Source of the DNA: Tilletiopsis washingtonensis
Lineage: Eukaryota; Basidiomycota; Exobasidiomycetes; Entylomatales
DNA: 64,000 nt
Reading direction: 5' to 3'
NCBI RefSeq assembly: GCF_003144115.1
Contig: NW_020311998.1
Location: forward strand, 309,669-373,668
Shown: positions 54,501 to 64,000 of the stretch, piece by piece
Position numbering within the stretch: the first letter of the stretch is position 1
Layout: every line of letters starts with the position of its first letter
Notes under the pieces: model-generated
The model's input: only the letters and a program-made list of their open reading frames with translations
Databases searched by the model: none
What the model was told of the DNA's origin: nothing
Made by a program: the position numbers and the translations under genes

Positions 54501-54889
54501 GCGTGCGCATCCCGCAGCGGCCGCCGCCGCCGGGCCCCGAGGACTGCTGCATGTCGGGCTGTGCCCACTGCGCGTACGACATCTATGCCGACGACCTGCA
54601 GGACTTCCACGCCGAGGCGTCAGCGGCCCGTGCTTCGTTGCTCGCGCTGGATCCGCCGCTTGCGCCGGACGAGTGGCCAGCCGAGCACCTGGGCGCGAGG
54701 CCGACGCAAAGCGCCGGCAAGGGCGCGGCAGGCATGCCCTCGGAGCAGGCGCGCGCCACCGCCGAGTCCGAGGTCGACGCAGTCATCGGCGGCCTCGATC
54801 CGACGATGGCCGCCTTCCTCAAGATGGAGAAGGCCATGAAGAAGAAGGCTGCGAGCGCTGCATCACCGGCGGCTGCCAGCTCGCCGTGA
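51578..54889 (+). CDS. COQ8: COQ8/ABC1 kinase-like protein, apparently fused to an OXLD1-type domain
   Basis: Five exons (51578-52778, 52839-53404, 53461-53721, 53773-54175, 54240-54889) give 1026 aa. A presequence-like start (MPSARTIFALLGAARELAKR) is followed by ~310 disordered Pro/Ala/Gln residues. The UbiB core then begins: KLGQ at 392-395 with FLSIQD, A-S-A-S at 453-456 where AAAS is usual, VAIKIQFPGV, MQRELDDECDYVREA, QTDPNWTNFLYN and LIDFGAAR. This ATPase/kinase-like family supports coenzyme Q synthesis at the inner membrane. The last intron (54176-54239) removes a stop and joins in frame to a segment with IPQRPPPPGPEDCC, then MSGCAHCAYDIYADDL, the oxidoreductase-like (OXLD1/YPL107W) motif. 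If that intron is not used, the kinase stops at 54186 and a separate ORF from Met 54296 remains, but that ORF lacks a mitochondrial presequence. Confidence 0.85.
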
Positions 54890-55375
54890 CGGCGGGTCCT
54901 CCACTGCCTTCGCCCTGTCACTGTGGTCACGCATAATGTCACATCTGCCGGGCCTGCACGCATGCGCATCCGAGAGACAGTCGCTGCTTCTCCGTGGGGC
55001 AACCAAGCGGGTTCAGTGCCGGAGGGGTGATGAGGCGAAGCGCAGCGCCTGGCGCGCAGGCGCCGAGCAGGAGCATGACGCTCGCCCGAGATGCGCAAGG
55101 GGCGCGTCGGGCGGCGAAACACGCGTGCGCCACGGCATGCTGCGCGCGCCGCTCCTTCTCCACCGCGCGGCCGCGTCTGGCCTGCGCCCGATGCTGCCGC
55201 CTGCGATGCGCTTCCGCAGCGTTGCTTTGTGCTCCTGGCAGCAGGTGCGGGGGCGAAGCCAGCTTGGTCGCTGTTCTCTGCCAGGATGAGCAGCCCATGC
55301 TTCCTTTCGCTCCACAACCTATCTTCGACCTCTCGCTTCAAGCAACCGGCGCTCTTCCCCGCAAGCTCAGTCACG
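54890..55375. other. Intergenic region, COQ8 fusion to DUF1996 gene
   Basis: About 490 bases between two + strand genes. No conserved protein segment is seen in it. The last 90 bases (CTTTCGCTCC, CTTCGACCTCTCGC) are pyrimidine-rich and probably the next gene's leader. Confidence 0.45.
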
Positions 55376-56665
55376 ATGCGTAGCGCTCTCCTGTGCGCCT
55401 TGGCGCTCCTCCTCGTGCCCGCCGCACGCGCGTTCTGGATCATCGGCCACCAGCCGCTGGTGACGCAGCGCTTCGACGCCATCGTGTCGCCGGGCGGCAT
55501 CTCGGGGCATGCGCATGCCTTCGTCGGCTCGGGCGCCATCGACGGCAGCTCCACGCGCAAGAGTCTGCGTGGGGCGCACGCCAAGGGCGCATGCACCACG
55601 ACGGGCCTGCGGGCTGACTCGAGCTCATACTGGGCGCCACAGGTGAGGCGGTCGCGTGCCGTGCTGTGGACACAGACTCATCCTGCTTCTTGCCAGCTGT
55701 ATCGCTACTACAGAAATGGCACCTTTGCTTCGGTGCCACTCGCATTCGCGTGAGCAGTGACGCATCGAGTGCTGGGACCGGCACTGACACCCATCCCTCA
55801 GCAACACATACTATCTCCCCCGCGATGGGCCGACGCAGAAGAAGATCGTTGCCTTTCCGCCTGGTCTGCGCATGATTGGCGGCAACGCCATGGCTACGGC
55901 GCACGAGACGCAGTTCCCGGCGGGTGCACACCCTTACTCTTGGGTCTGCCTGCAGACCTCCGGCCCCTCGCCGCAGACCGACGAGATTCCGCACGGCCCT
56001 TGTCCGGCGGGTCTGCGCGCACAGATCATCTTCCCGTCGTGCTGGGACGGCAAGAACCTCGACTCGCCCGACCACACCAGCCACATGTCGTACCCGATCG
56101 GCAGGCCCGACGGCGGCGACTGCCCGGCGACGCACCCGGTCAAGGTGCCCGTGCTGTTTTACGAATGGGTCTTCGCTGTCGGCTCTGGCGCCGGCAATGG
56201 CCGCTGGGTGCTGTCGAACGGAGACTCGGTCGGCTACTCCTTGTGAGGCAGCACCGCAGCTGGCAAGCCATGGCCCCTCGCTGACCGCCGTTCCGCAGCC
56301 ACGGCGACTTCCTCGAGGCATGGGACACGCGTGTGCTGCAGGCGGCCATCGATCAGTGCACGGGTAACCTGTTCGGAGCACTCGAGAAGTGTCCACCGTT
56401 CGTTGAGTCGGGCCTCGATCGCGAGGCAGCGTCGCGCTGCACGGCGCCCAACCTCGTCCACGAGCGGGCCGTCGGCTTCAACCTCAAGGCGCTGCCCGGC
56501 TGCAACGTGATCAAGAACGGCGTGCACACGGGCAAGGGCCAGCCGAGTGCGCAGTGCACAACGCCGCCGAGCTTCACGACTCGCAAGCAGGACGTGGCGA
56601 ACCGCAAGGCGCAGAGCCGCGGCAAGGGTGTGCGGACACGCATGGTGCACTTGAGGACCGAATGA
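55376..56665 (+). CDS. Secreted DUF1996 protein
   Basis: Four exons (55376-55642, 55697-55749, 55802-56242, 56299-56665) give 375 aa. Residues 1-19 are a strong signal peptide (MRSALLCALALLLVPAARA). The DUF1996 core shows RFDAIVSPGGISGHAHAF, SSSYWAPQLYRYY, PRDGPTQKKIVAFPPGLRM, IIFPSCWDGKNLDSPDHTSH, MSYPIGRPDGGDCPATHP and GYSFHGDFLEAWDT. Paired histidines and eight or more cysteines suggest a disulphide-bonded, possibly metal-binding fold. The domain is common in secreted fungal proteins and its biochemical role is not established. The C-terminal tail is basic (RKAQSRGKGVRTR). It is probably a wall or extracellular protein. Confidence 0.92.
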
Positions 56666-57606
56666 GCGGGCTAGAGCCCGACCCTGTGTCGTGCTTCTGT
56701 CATATACCCTGCAGCCGGCCTGCACCACATGTGATTGCTGTATCATAGCGCATCGCGGCCGGAGCGTGCTTGAGGTGGTGGAGGGGAGACGACAGGCGAG
56801 GCCGACGGAGGGCTTAAGGCTGACCTGCCGCAAAGCCGCACCGGCCGCCGGGCGAGTGTTGGGCGCTGCACGTGCATCGCGAGCCGATCGCTGCGCCCAT
56901 GCAACGAGTGACAGACAGCGACTCGCTCTCGCCGCATGCATGCGAGGGTCGGCTGACGATGTCGGCGAGCTGGGCCTGGGGGCTGCTCGGGAGAGTGCGG
57001 AGCGCCACGGGGGTGCGGCGGGCTGAGCGCTGCGGAGGGCGGAGAGGCGGAGATGCGGCGTGCGGAGCCGGCCGGGCCGGGCCTTGGGCGCGCTGCGAGG
57101 CTGCCGCCCGAGAACTCCACTCGCTCGCTTTCATCGCGTGCGTGGAGCGAGCCGACCCTGGCCTCAGCGAGGCGGCGAGACGTGGCCTGGCTTCTCAATG
57201 CTGGTGCGAGCGACGCTGGTGCGAGCTTGCAAGATGCTGAGCAGGTACGGCGATGAGGTGCTGGAGGCCCCAAGGATGGGGCAGGGGCAGGCCCAGGGTG
57301 CAGCTCCAGATGCCCGTGCGCCGTGGGGTGCAGCTGCACGTGCAGCCGCCGGGCAGGAGCGCAGTGTCCGCCGCCGGGCGAGGCGAGCGCTGGCGAGGTG
57401 CTGCCCCCACGCCAGCAGCGCGCGCTGGAAGCCTCGCCAGCGCGGGCACGCCATCTGTCACCGCTCCGCCGCGGTCCGCCCTGCCCGACGGTCGAGCGCA
57501 TTCAGCATCAGCCGGCCGCCGCTCCTTCTTCCCTTCCCTCCGCCATCACCCATCCTCACCGCACACCCACACCACCCCACCCCTCCACCCCACCCACTCT
57601 CTCACT
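56666..57606. promoter_or_regulatory. Intergenic region upstream of malate dehydrogenase
   Basis: About 940 bases. No gene is supported. From about 57510 to 57606 the + strand is an almost pure C/T/A leader (CTTCCCTTCCCTCC, ACACCACCCCACCCCTCCACC) ending at the ATG; this style is typical of highly expressed fungal genes. Confidence 0.5.
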
Positions 57607-59574
57607 ATGGTCAAGGCTGTTGTCATGTGCGTCGCCGCGCCTGCGCCTGGGCCACCCTCTCGCGCACGTGAATGCTCACCTTCGTCTTGCTCCACTCAGC
57701 GGCGCCGCTGGCGGTATCGGTTAGTCGCATGCTCTCGCCTGCCTCATGCACAGCTGCTGACTCACATTTTTGCTGCACAGGCCAGCCCCTGTCGCTCCTG
57801 CTCAAGCAGTCGACGCTCATCTCCGAGCTCGCCCTCTACGATGTGTGAGTGGAGCGTCACACCGCTCACGCCGCCGATCACACGCTCATCTCGGACATCT
57901 CGCAGCGTGAACGCCCCCGGTGTCGCCGCCGACATCTCGCACATCAACACGCCCTCGACGGTGCAGGGCTACCTGCCCGCCGACGGCGGCCTCGAGAAGG
58001 CCCTCAAGGGCGCCGACATCGTCGTCGTGCCCGCCGGTGTGCCGCGCAAGGTGCGTCTGCGCCGGAGAATGCGCCTGTGCTGTGGTGCGCTGGTGCTTGT
58101 GCTGCTCTTGCAGCGTTCTTGCAAGCCTCTTGTGTGTGCCGCAAGAGCGCGCTGGCGCCGCACGGACGTCCTCTGTCCAGCTATGAGCGCCTGTTGCGTG
58201 CTAGAGCACTGCCGCTCTTGTGCAGAGTCCGGAAGCGAGGCTGCGAAACAGAGCTCTGAATCACAGCGCCAAAGAGCGACCAGCTGACACCTTCGCTCTT
58301 GCGCAGCCCGGCATGACCCGTGACGACCTGTTCAACGTGAGTGCGGCGATGCAGCGCTTGCGCGACTCCTAGGCTCATATCTCCTCCCTCAGATCAACGC
58401 CAGCATTGTCCGCGACACCGCCATCGGCATTGCCACGCACGCCCCCAAGGCCTTCGTGCTGATCATCTCGAACCCCGGTGCGTGCGAGCAGCAGCTTATG
58501 CGCTCAAGCTGTTGGCTGACCCAGCGGTCGCAGTCAACTCGACGGTGCCCATCGTGGCTGAGGTGTTCAAGAAGAAGGGTGTCTACGACCCCAAGCGGTG
58601 AGTGCTGGTCTGTGCGCGCGCATCTATGCACGTGACTGAGCAACGCATCTCCGCAGCCTCTTCGGTGTGACCACGCTCGACGTTGTGCGTGCCAGCACCT
58701 TCGTCTCGGAGGCCAACGGTGCCTCGGAGAAGTCGCTCGAGTACAGGTGCGTCGCTAGTGCGCAGGTGGCCCTCTTCCGCTGCCGCTGACAGCGCTCGCG
58801 CGAGTGCAGCATCCCGATTGTCGGCGGCCACTCCGGCGAGACGATCGTGCCCCTGATCTCGGCCTCGCAGCCGTCGGTCAGCTTCGACCAGTCCAAGATC
58901 GAGGCTCTCGTCAAGCGGTGAGTGCAGGATCCGCAGCCGGAGCATGCGCGATGCTCATCTAGTCGCCTACAGCATCCAGTTCGGCGGTGACGAGGTCGTC
59001 AAGGCCAAGGACGGCGCTGGCTCGGCCACGCTCTCCATGGCCTTCGCCGGTGCCCGCTTCGCCATCAGCGTGCTCGAGGCTGCCGCTGGCAAGGCCCGCA
59101 CGGAGTACTCCTAGTGAGCTGGCCGCGTGCACAGCGCCAGTAGCGCAAGCTCACACTGCGTCACAGCGTCGACGTCAAGGCACTCGGTGCCGGCGAGTGG
59201 AGCTCGGTCGTTGGCGACCTGACCTTCTTCTCGGTCCCCGTCAAGCTGGGCAAGGACGGTGTTGAGTCCGTCGGCGCTGGCATCAAGGCCAACGAGTACG
59301 TGAGTAGCGCGCATTGTCTCCCCTCCCGATGCGCCTCTGACGGACAACCTCGCGTGTGCAGGAGCAAGGCCTCCTCAAGGTCGCCGTCGACCAGCTCAAC
59401 GGCGTGAGTCTAGCGCAGCTCAGACAAGGCCTTCTTGCGCTGACCGCCGCTCCCACAGAACATCTCCAAGGGCGTTGCTGTGAGCCGCTTTCTGTAACCA
59501 CGCGCGGGTCTTCACGTGCTGACCCTTGTGCCCCTCAGTTCGTCGCCGACACTGCTGCCAAGGCCGGCCTCTAA
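57607..59574 (+). CDS. MDH: Malate dehydrogenase, NAD-dependent, probably cytosolic
   Basis: Fourteen exons (57607-57626, 57700-57719, 57781-57844, 57906-58050, 58307-58336, 58393-58477, 58534-58597, 58657-58746, 58810-58917, 58973-59113, 59167-59299, 59362-59403, 59459-59479, 59539-59574) give 332 aa. The protein starts directly with the NAD fold MVKAVVIGAAGGIGQPLSLL, so there is no presequence; it ends AGL, so no SKL-type peroxisomal signal. Other motifs are [47 protein letters not shown] and the catalytic histidine in [12 protein letters not shown]. It interconverts malate and oxaloacetate. Coding exons of 20, 20, 30 and 21 nt make this the most fragmented gene here. The fourth intron is 256 nt, the others about 50-75. 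Confidence 0.93.
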
Positions 59575-59648
59575 GGAAGCCGCGCAGCATGCTGCACATA
59601 ACCAAGCCACCAGTACCAGAGGTGCAATTGAGATATACACATCAGCCC
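59575..59648. other. Convergent intergenic spacer
   Basis: Seventy-four bases between the stops of MDH (+) and METTL16 (-); 3' UTRs of the two genes probably overlap. Confidence 0.5.
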
Positions 59649-61973
59649 TCACGCCTGTTTGCGACCCTCCTCGAGGCGTCGCAGCAGCGACTCGGCGCAC
59701 GCCGCGAAGGCGGCGCGCTGCTTCTCGCACCCGAACGTCCACTCGACAACGACGCGCACAGGGCGCGGCGTGGGCGCACCTCCTTCTTGAGGCTGCGCAG
59801 GATCGCTGCGCATGTCTGTGTCGCCGCCGGCGGGCTGCGCCTCCTGTGCAGGAGCTTGCTTCTCCGCTTCGTCATCGGCGTCTTGCGTCGCGCTGGCCTC
59901 TGCGGCGCTCTTGGGCTCGCGACGAGCCTGTGCCCACTGCGCCGAGCAGCGCAGGCACAGCAGCGGCTCGGCGCTGGCCGACGGTGCGTCTAGCGAGCGG
60001 CCCTCCTTGAGCGCCTTTGCGCGAGCACGTCTAGCCCCGCGCGTCCATGCCTCGCTGTCGAGGCGTGCGAAGAGCGTGCTCGCTGCGTCGTCGTCCTGGC
60101 TTGCTGCGTCGATCTGCAGCACATGACCCATCTGTGCGAGATCGGCCTGCAGCGCAGCCATGACTGTGCGTGGCGTGTGCTCCTCTGCAGCCGGGAGCAC
60201 GCGAGAGCGCGAGTTGGACTCGGCGAGCACGCGGGCGAGCGAGGGCGCACTGGGTCGGGCGAGGTGCTGTGATGTGATCAGTGCGCTGTCTCGGCTGCAT
60301 CCTGCATCCCTGCTCACGTCTGGCAGTCGATACGCCTGATGAGACCAAGCTACGGCCCAGCGCCGCGTGCGTCCCTGCACAAACTCGGTGAGGGCGTAGT
60401 TGCGGATCTACATCGGGCTGTCAGCAGGCGGCGTGATGCATGTGCTGTGCGGCCGCTCTCACCTCCTGCTTGCGCAGCTTGTTGACAACCGCGCCCACGC
60501 TCGAGAACTTGCCGAGCATGCTCGTGAACCATCTGAGCGGGACTGAGTCAGCTTAGACAGCGTCGGCCGGTCCGCAGCAACGCACACGACGTTCTCGGCG
60601 CGTCCAGCCTCGCAGCTCTCGTCGATCATGCGTCCGACGAAGGCCTCCTCTCCTCCTTGCGTGATCATCTCTCCGTCCGTGCCTCTGCATACCTGCGATG
60701 GACAGTCAGAGCAGTATCTTGCACCTCGCTCGAAGGCACTCACCGCACTCGGGCCCTGCTGCTTGAAGTCGGCGCTCTCTTGCATCTCCGCGGCACTGGA
60801 GTAGAAGGGCGGGTTGCACATTGTGGCAACGTGTGCCGCGCTGCAAGCTTCGGTCAGTAGCGATGTCGCATTGACCAAGCTCTCGGGCTCACTCTGGGCC
60901 AACGGGCAGCAAGGGCTGCTCGGGTCTGCGTAGCTGCAGCTCCACGCGGCTAGCGAGCCGCAGCGCCTTATTCGCCGGATGGTGGAGGATGGAGCGAGCA
61001 TGTTCAATCGACTCGGCATCAATGTCTGAGGGACAGGCTGAGCAAGAAACTGCGCTGGCGGGACAGATCCTGGCTCACCAGTGCATGTGAAGCGCCAGCG
61101 AGCATCGAGAGCACAGCCGAGCAGAGCATAGATGGCGCTGGCGCCGGTGCCGCTACATCTCGCATTGTCGTCAGTAGACTGCGACTCCTCGTCCAGCGAA
61201 GTGCACGCACACGTCCAAGATGCGCACACTCTCGCCTTCTTCTTGACCGGCAGCAGTCTCTCGTGTGCTCTCAACTTCTTCAGCCACACGCGCTCGCTTG
61301 CTGGGTCGCTCGACATTCGCGTCCTCGTCGTTCGCGTCAGCACTGCCAGCTGCTGCGCTCTCGGTGCTAAGAGCGAGGAGAGGGCTAGCAGCGGTGTCGC
61401 CCGGCTGCAGAGGCTGAACGCTTTCGTTCAGCACATCCTGCAGCCACAGCACATAGTTTGCTCTGGCGATGCCGCGTCAGCAGTGTCTTTACGTCGCGCT
61501 CAGCTCAAGACGAACCGATTCGGGATCTGTGAGAGAGCGACGTGAGTGACGTAGAGAGGCAGACGCCTGCGACACCTACAGGCGGGCACAGCCGGTCGTC
61601 GCGCTGGATTGCAGTGACGCCGAAGTCATGGAGCAAGAGTGTCTCGCTCAGAGCTCTGGGGAGTGTCCGCAGTGAGCCATGCAGTGATCAGGCAGCAACT
61701 TGAGCAAACGCACCGAGTGGCATCGGCGTCCTGAAAGTCAATGCTCGCCCCGTGTCGCTCGCCGCGCTTGACGCTAGAGGGCGAAGCGTACGATCAGCCT
61801 GGATACTGAGGCATCACATCAGTCCTGCGCTTACAAGCGTGCCAGCTTCTGCGGATATGCCTCGGCCAGCGCCGCAAAGTCTGGCGGCGCCGTGGCGTAG
61901 GGGCTGCGAGCTTGCCGCGAAGAGCCGTCAGTCGAGCTGAAGGCGGAGCGCTAAGGCGCCGCTCACGATGCAT
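59649..61973 (-). CDS. METTL16: METTL16-type RNA N6-adenosine methyltransferase
   Basis: Thirteen exons (61967-61973, 61835-61910, 61714-61773, 61580-61655, 61516-61526, 61211-61462, 61079-61152, 60893-61025, 60744-60840, 60586-60692, 60463-60532, 60318-60407, 59649-60266) give about 556 aa. The family signature runs MHPRSPYATAPPDFAALAEA, SIDFQDADATRALS, LLLHDFGVTAIQRDDRLCPP, IPNRANYVLWLQDVL, LDVGTGASAIYALLG, the catalytic CNPPFY, WFTSMLGK and EFVQGRTRRWAVAW. METTL16 methylates U6 snRNA and other structured RNAs, using SAM. A 60-residue low-complexity insert (SADANDEDANVERPSKRARV) interrupts the fold after VLN. The C-terminal part (RPVRVVVEWTFGCEKQRAAF) fits the family's vertebrate-conserved region. 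The first coding exon is 7 nt, another is 11 nt, and the first acceptor is AAG. Confidence 0.88.
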
Positions 61974-62402
61974 CAGAAGTGCCCCAAGGCTATGAGTATC
62001 GCAAGCAGGAAGGCCTCGGCTTTGCAGATTGGCGTCTCGCCGCTCGGACTTGAGTGATGAGGGAGCTAAGCATGGAGGCGCGCGGCCTCTCGCACGACCT
62101 CCACCGCTGCGCGCGCATCGCGTATTCGAGTGCGCACACGCTGCTCTGCCAGAGTGCCTCTTTCGAAATCACATGCTCCTGGGCCTCACCTGATGGAAGC
62201 CGACACGACGCTCGCAACACCTCGTCTGATGACCCGGCGTGGCATTGCGTGAAGGGACGTGGCGCGAGAGGTATGTACACGTGGTGGGCGGCACGCGGGG
62301 CATCGGCCATGCGTGCGCCAGATTAGAGTACAGCGGGAGGAGACAGACATAAGCGCAGCGATGGCGTAGCGAGCGAGACAAATGAGGAGAGCAGCGACGA
62401 GG
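61974..62402. other. Intergenic region between METTL16 and the Rab5-like gene
   Basis: About 430 bases, METTL16 promoter side, downstream of the Rab gene stop. No gene is seen. Confidence 0.45.
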
Positions 62403-64000
62403 TCAGCAGCAGCCACCGTTGCCCTGGCCCTGGTTGCCCCGCAGATCCACGCCCGGCCGCTGCTGGCCCGCAGCGGCGCCGCCCAGCGTGCTGCCGCCAC
62501 GCCCGCCGCCGCGCTGCGCGTTGGCGGCCGACTCGAGCGGCAGCTTGCGCGCAATCATCGTGAAGAGCTCCGAGACGTTGGCGTTGTCCTTGGCCGACGT
62601 CTCGAGGAAGAGCAGGTTCTCCTCGGACGCGTACGCCTGTGCCTCCTGCGGGCGCGAGTGATGGTGTGAGCGCCAGCGCCAACTTGGATCACACCATCGC
62701 CAGGACTGCCGCGCCTCGGCAGGGCCTTCTCATGAGGCTATCGCGGATACCACGACGACCACTCACCTCGCTCGGCACAGCACGCCGGCTGGCCAGGTCC
62801 GCCTTGTTGCCCGCCAGCGCAATGATGATGTTGGGATCTGCCTGCCGCTGCAGCTCCCGAATCCATGCTTTTGCCTTCTCTAGCGACGACTGTGGCGCTC
62901 GGGGTAAGCGCTGCGCGCCGAGAGGACCGCATTATTGGCTCTGCTCACAGGCTGCGTGATGTCGTAGACGACGACGGCGCAGTTGGCGTTGCGGTAGTAC
63001 ATTGGCGCGAGCGACTTGTAGCGCTCCTGCCCTGCCGTGTCCCTGCAAGCCAAGCGATGAGCTCGGCGCGCGCAACAGGCGCGCGAAGGGCACGCACCAA
63101 ATCTCGAACTTGACAGTCGTCGACTCATCGAGGCTGACCGTCTGCGTCAGGAAGGCGGCTGTGAAGCTGGCTGTGAGCGAAGGACGGAGCCACGCAGACG
63201 ACAGGACGCACCACCGATGGTGCTCTCCCGGTAGTCGTCGAACTGGTCCTTGACAAAGCGCAGGACGAGGCTGGAGACGAGGAGGTGCGTCAGCCGCTGG
63301 AACCCGACACGAGGCAGCGCTTCCAATGGGGTCCGGCGATGTCCCGGGGCGAGAGCGCCCAAAGTGGCCTCAGCAATGCAGGCGGCGATAGCACGTGAGG
63401 CCAGCAGAACGTGCAGAGGCTCGGCGACGGCAAGTACCGGCGCTCGGTTCGCATGCGGCAAAGCGCGCTGCGCTGCGCCGCGAATCTTGCTGCTGCGCAC
63501 GCCCATCGGCAGGCGACTCGGCCGCGATGGCAATGAACGCAAGCGCATCCGGAGAGCAGGAGCAGCAGCTGCCTGACAGATTTTGTCATGCTGCGCTCTG
63601 CTGGGTCGCCTGCGATGCTGTCCCTTCTGCCCTGTCGCAGCGCGGCAGCAGGCATCTGGCGGCAGCTGGGCCTGCGCAGCCTGCTCCGCCTTGAGAGCCT
63701 GCAGCGCGACTACCTCCTTGCGCAGAGCGTGCCGCTGCTTGTTGCATCGCTGTCGCAGAGTGTGCGCTGCACTGTGGCAGCCGCTCCCGGTCGCATGCTC
63801 CTACCTCGGCCTGTCATCGGGTGCGAGCGCCACCATGCGCAACCGCCCTGCTCCCGGATCCCATCTGCGTACCGGAGCTCAGACTGACCTCGACTTGCCG
63901 ACGGCGCTCTCGCCTAGTGATAGATGCGAGGCGTCAGCATGCAGCGGGCCAAGGGTGCGCAGCACATGCGACGCACCGAGGAGGACGAGCTTGAACTGGA
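62403..64000 (-). CDS. Rab5-type small GTPase, 5' end outside the window
   Basis: Seven visible exons (63977 to beyond 64000, 63889-63913, 63212-63270, 63098-63158, 62949-63042, 62767-62889, 62403-62645). The N-terminal coding part lies past the window edge. All GTPase motifs are present: GESAVGKSS (P-loop), STIGAAFLTQ (switch I), [18 protein letters not shown] (switch II), GNKADL and [25 protein letters not shown] is characteristic of Rab5/Vps21/Ypt5, which controls early endosome fusion. The tail is Gly/Gln-rich and ends GNGGCC, a CC geranylgeranylation site. The intron 63271-63888 (618 nt) is the longest in the window; I see no coding exon in it. Confidence 0.93.

Noticed and set aside
54296-54889. 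A separate OXLD1-like gene starting at Met 54296
   Set aside because: Possible, but it lacks a mitochondrial presequence and promoter space, while a consensus intron joins it in frame to COQ8; kept as the alternative model.

Overview
This window is nuclear DNA from a GC-rich, intron-bearing fungus. Introns are mostly 50-65 nt, start GTGAGT, GTGCGT or GTGAGC and end CAG or TAG, often with a CTGAC or CTAAC branch site. The gene content (Munc13-like Ync13, Rad18, METTL16, a long Coq8, a DUF1996 secreted protein) and the density of short introns point to a basidiomycete yeast or smut-like lineage, probably Ustilaginomycotina. That placement is inference. I see no virus-like element, transposon, CRISPR array, rRNA or confident tRNA. 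I traced 23 protein genes exon by exon (the last one runs off the window) and one degenerate gene copy.

Layout. 0.8-4.1 kb: a small secreted protein and a single-pass membrane protein with a PPxY motif (RCR-like), both on +. 4.5-9.3 kb: a divergent pair, mitochondrial DEAD-box helicase (Mss116-like, -) and PWP1 WD40 protein (+). 9.6-20.0 kb: three - genes, namely a DMATS-type aromatic prenyltransferase, Rad18 and a very long DAG-lipase-like class 3 lipase. 21.2-26.8 kb: an SR-like RRM protein (+), EMC5 (-) and a HeH/SAP-like multi-pass membrane protein (+). 27.3-33.0 kb: cytochrome c peroxidase (-), a degenerate DMATS-like relic (-) and kynureninase (+). 33.1-44.4 kb: two disordered proteins and the Munc13-like Ync13, all -. 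45.7-54.9 kb: five consecutive genes with mitochondrial roles, namely MnSOD, MPC1, Misato/DML1, SDHAF3 and COQ8, the last apparently spliced to an OXLD1-type domain. 55.4-64.0 kb: a secreted DUF1996 protein and malate dehydrogenase on +, then METTL16 and a Rab5-type GTPase on -.

Most genes are conserved housekeeping genes, with an unusual share serving mitochondria and redox balance. The main points of interest are the intact DMATS enzyme (secondary metabolism, unexpected here) with a decayed paralogue 18 kb away, the COQ8-OXLD1 fusion candidate, micro-exons of 7, 11 and 17 nt in METTL16 and SOD2, a possible 29-nt intron in DML1, and an exact 34-bp tandem duplication in the EMC5 leader. All gene models come from reading splice signals and protein conservation by eye. 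No alignment or database search was run.
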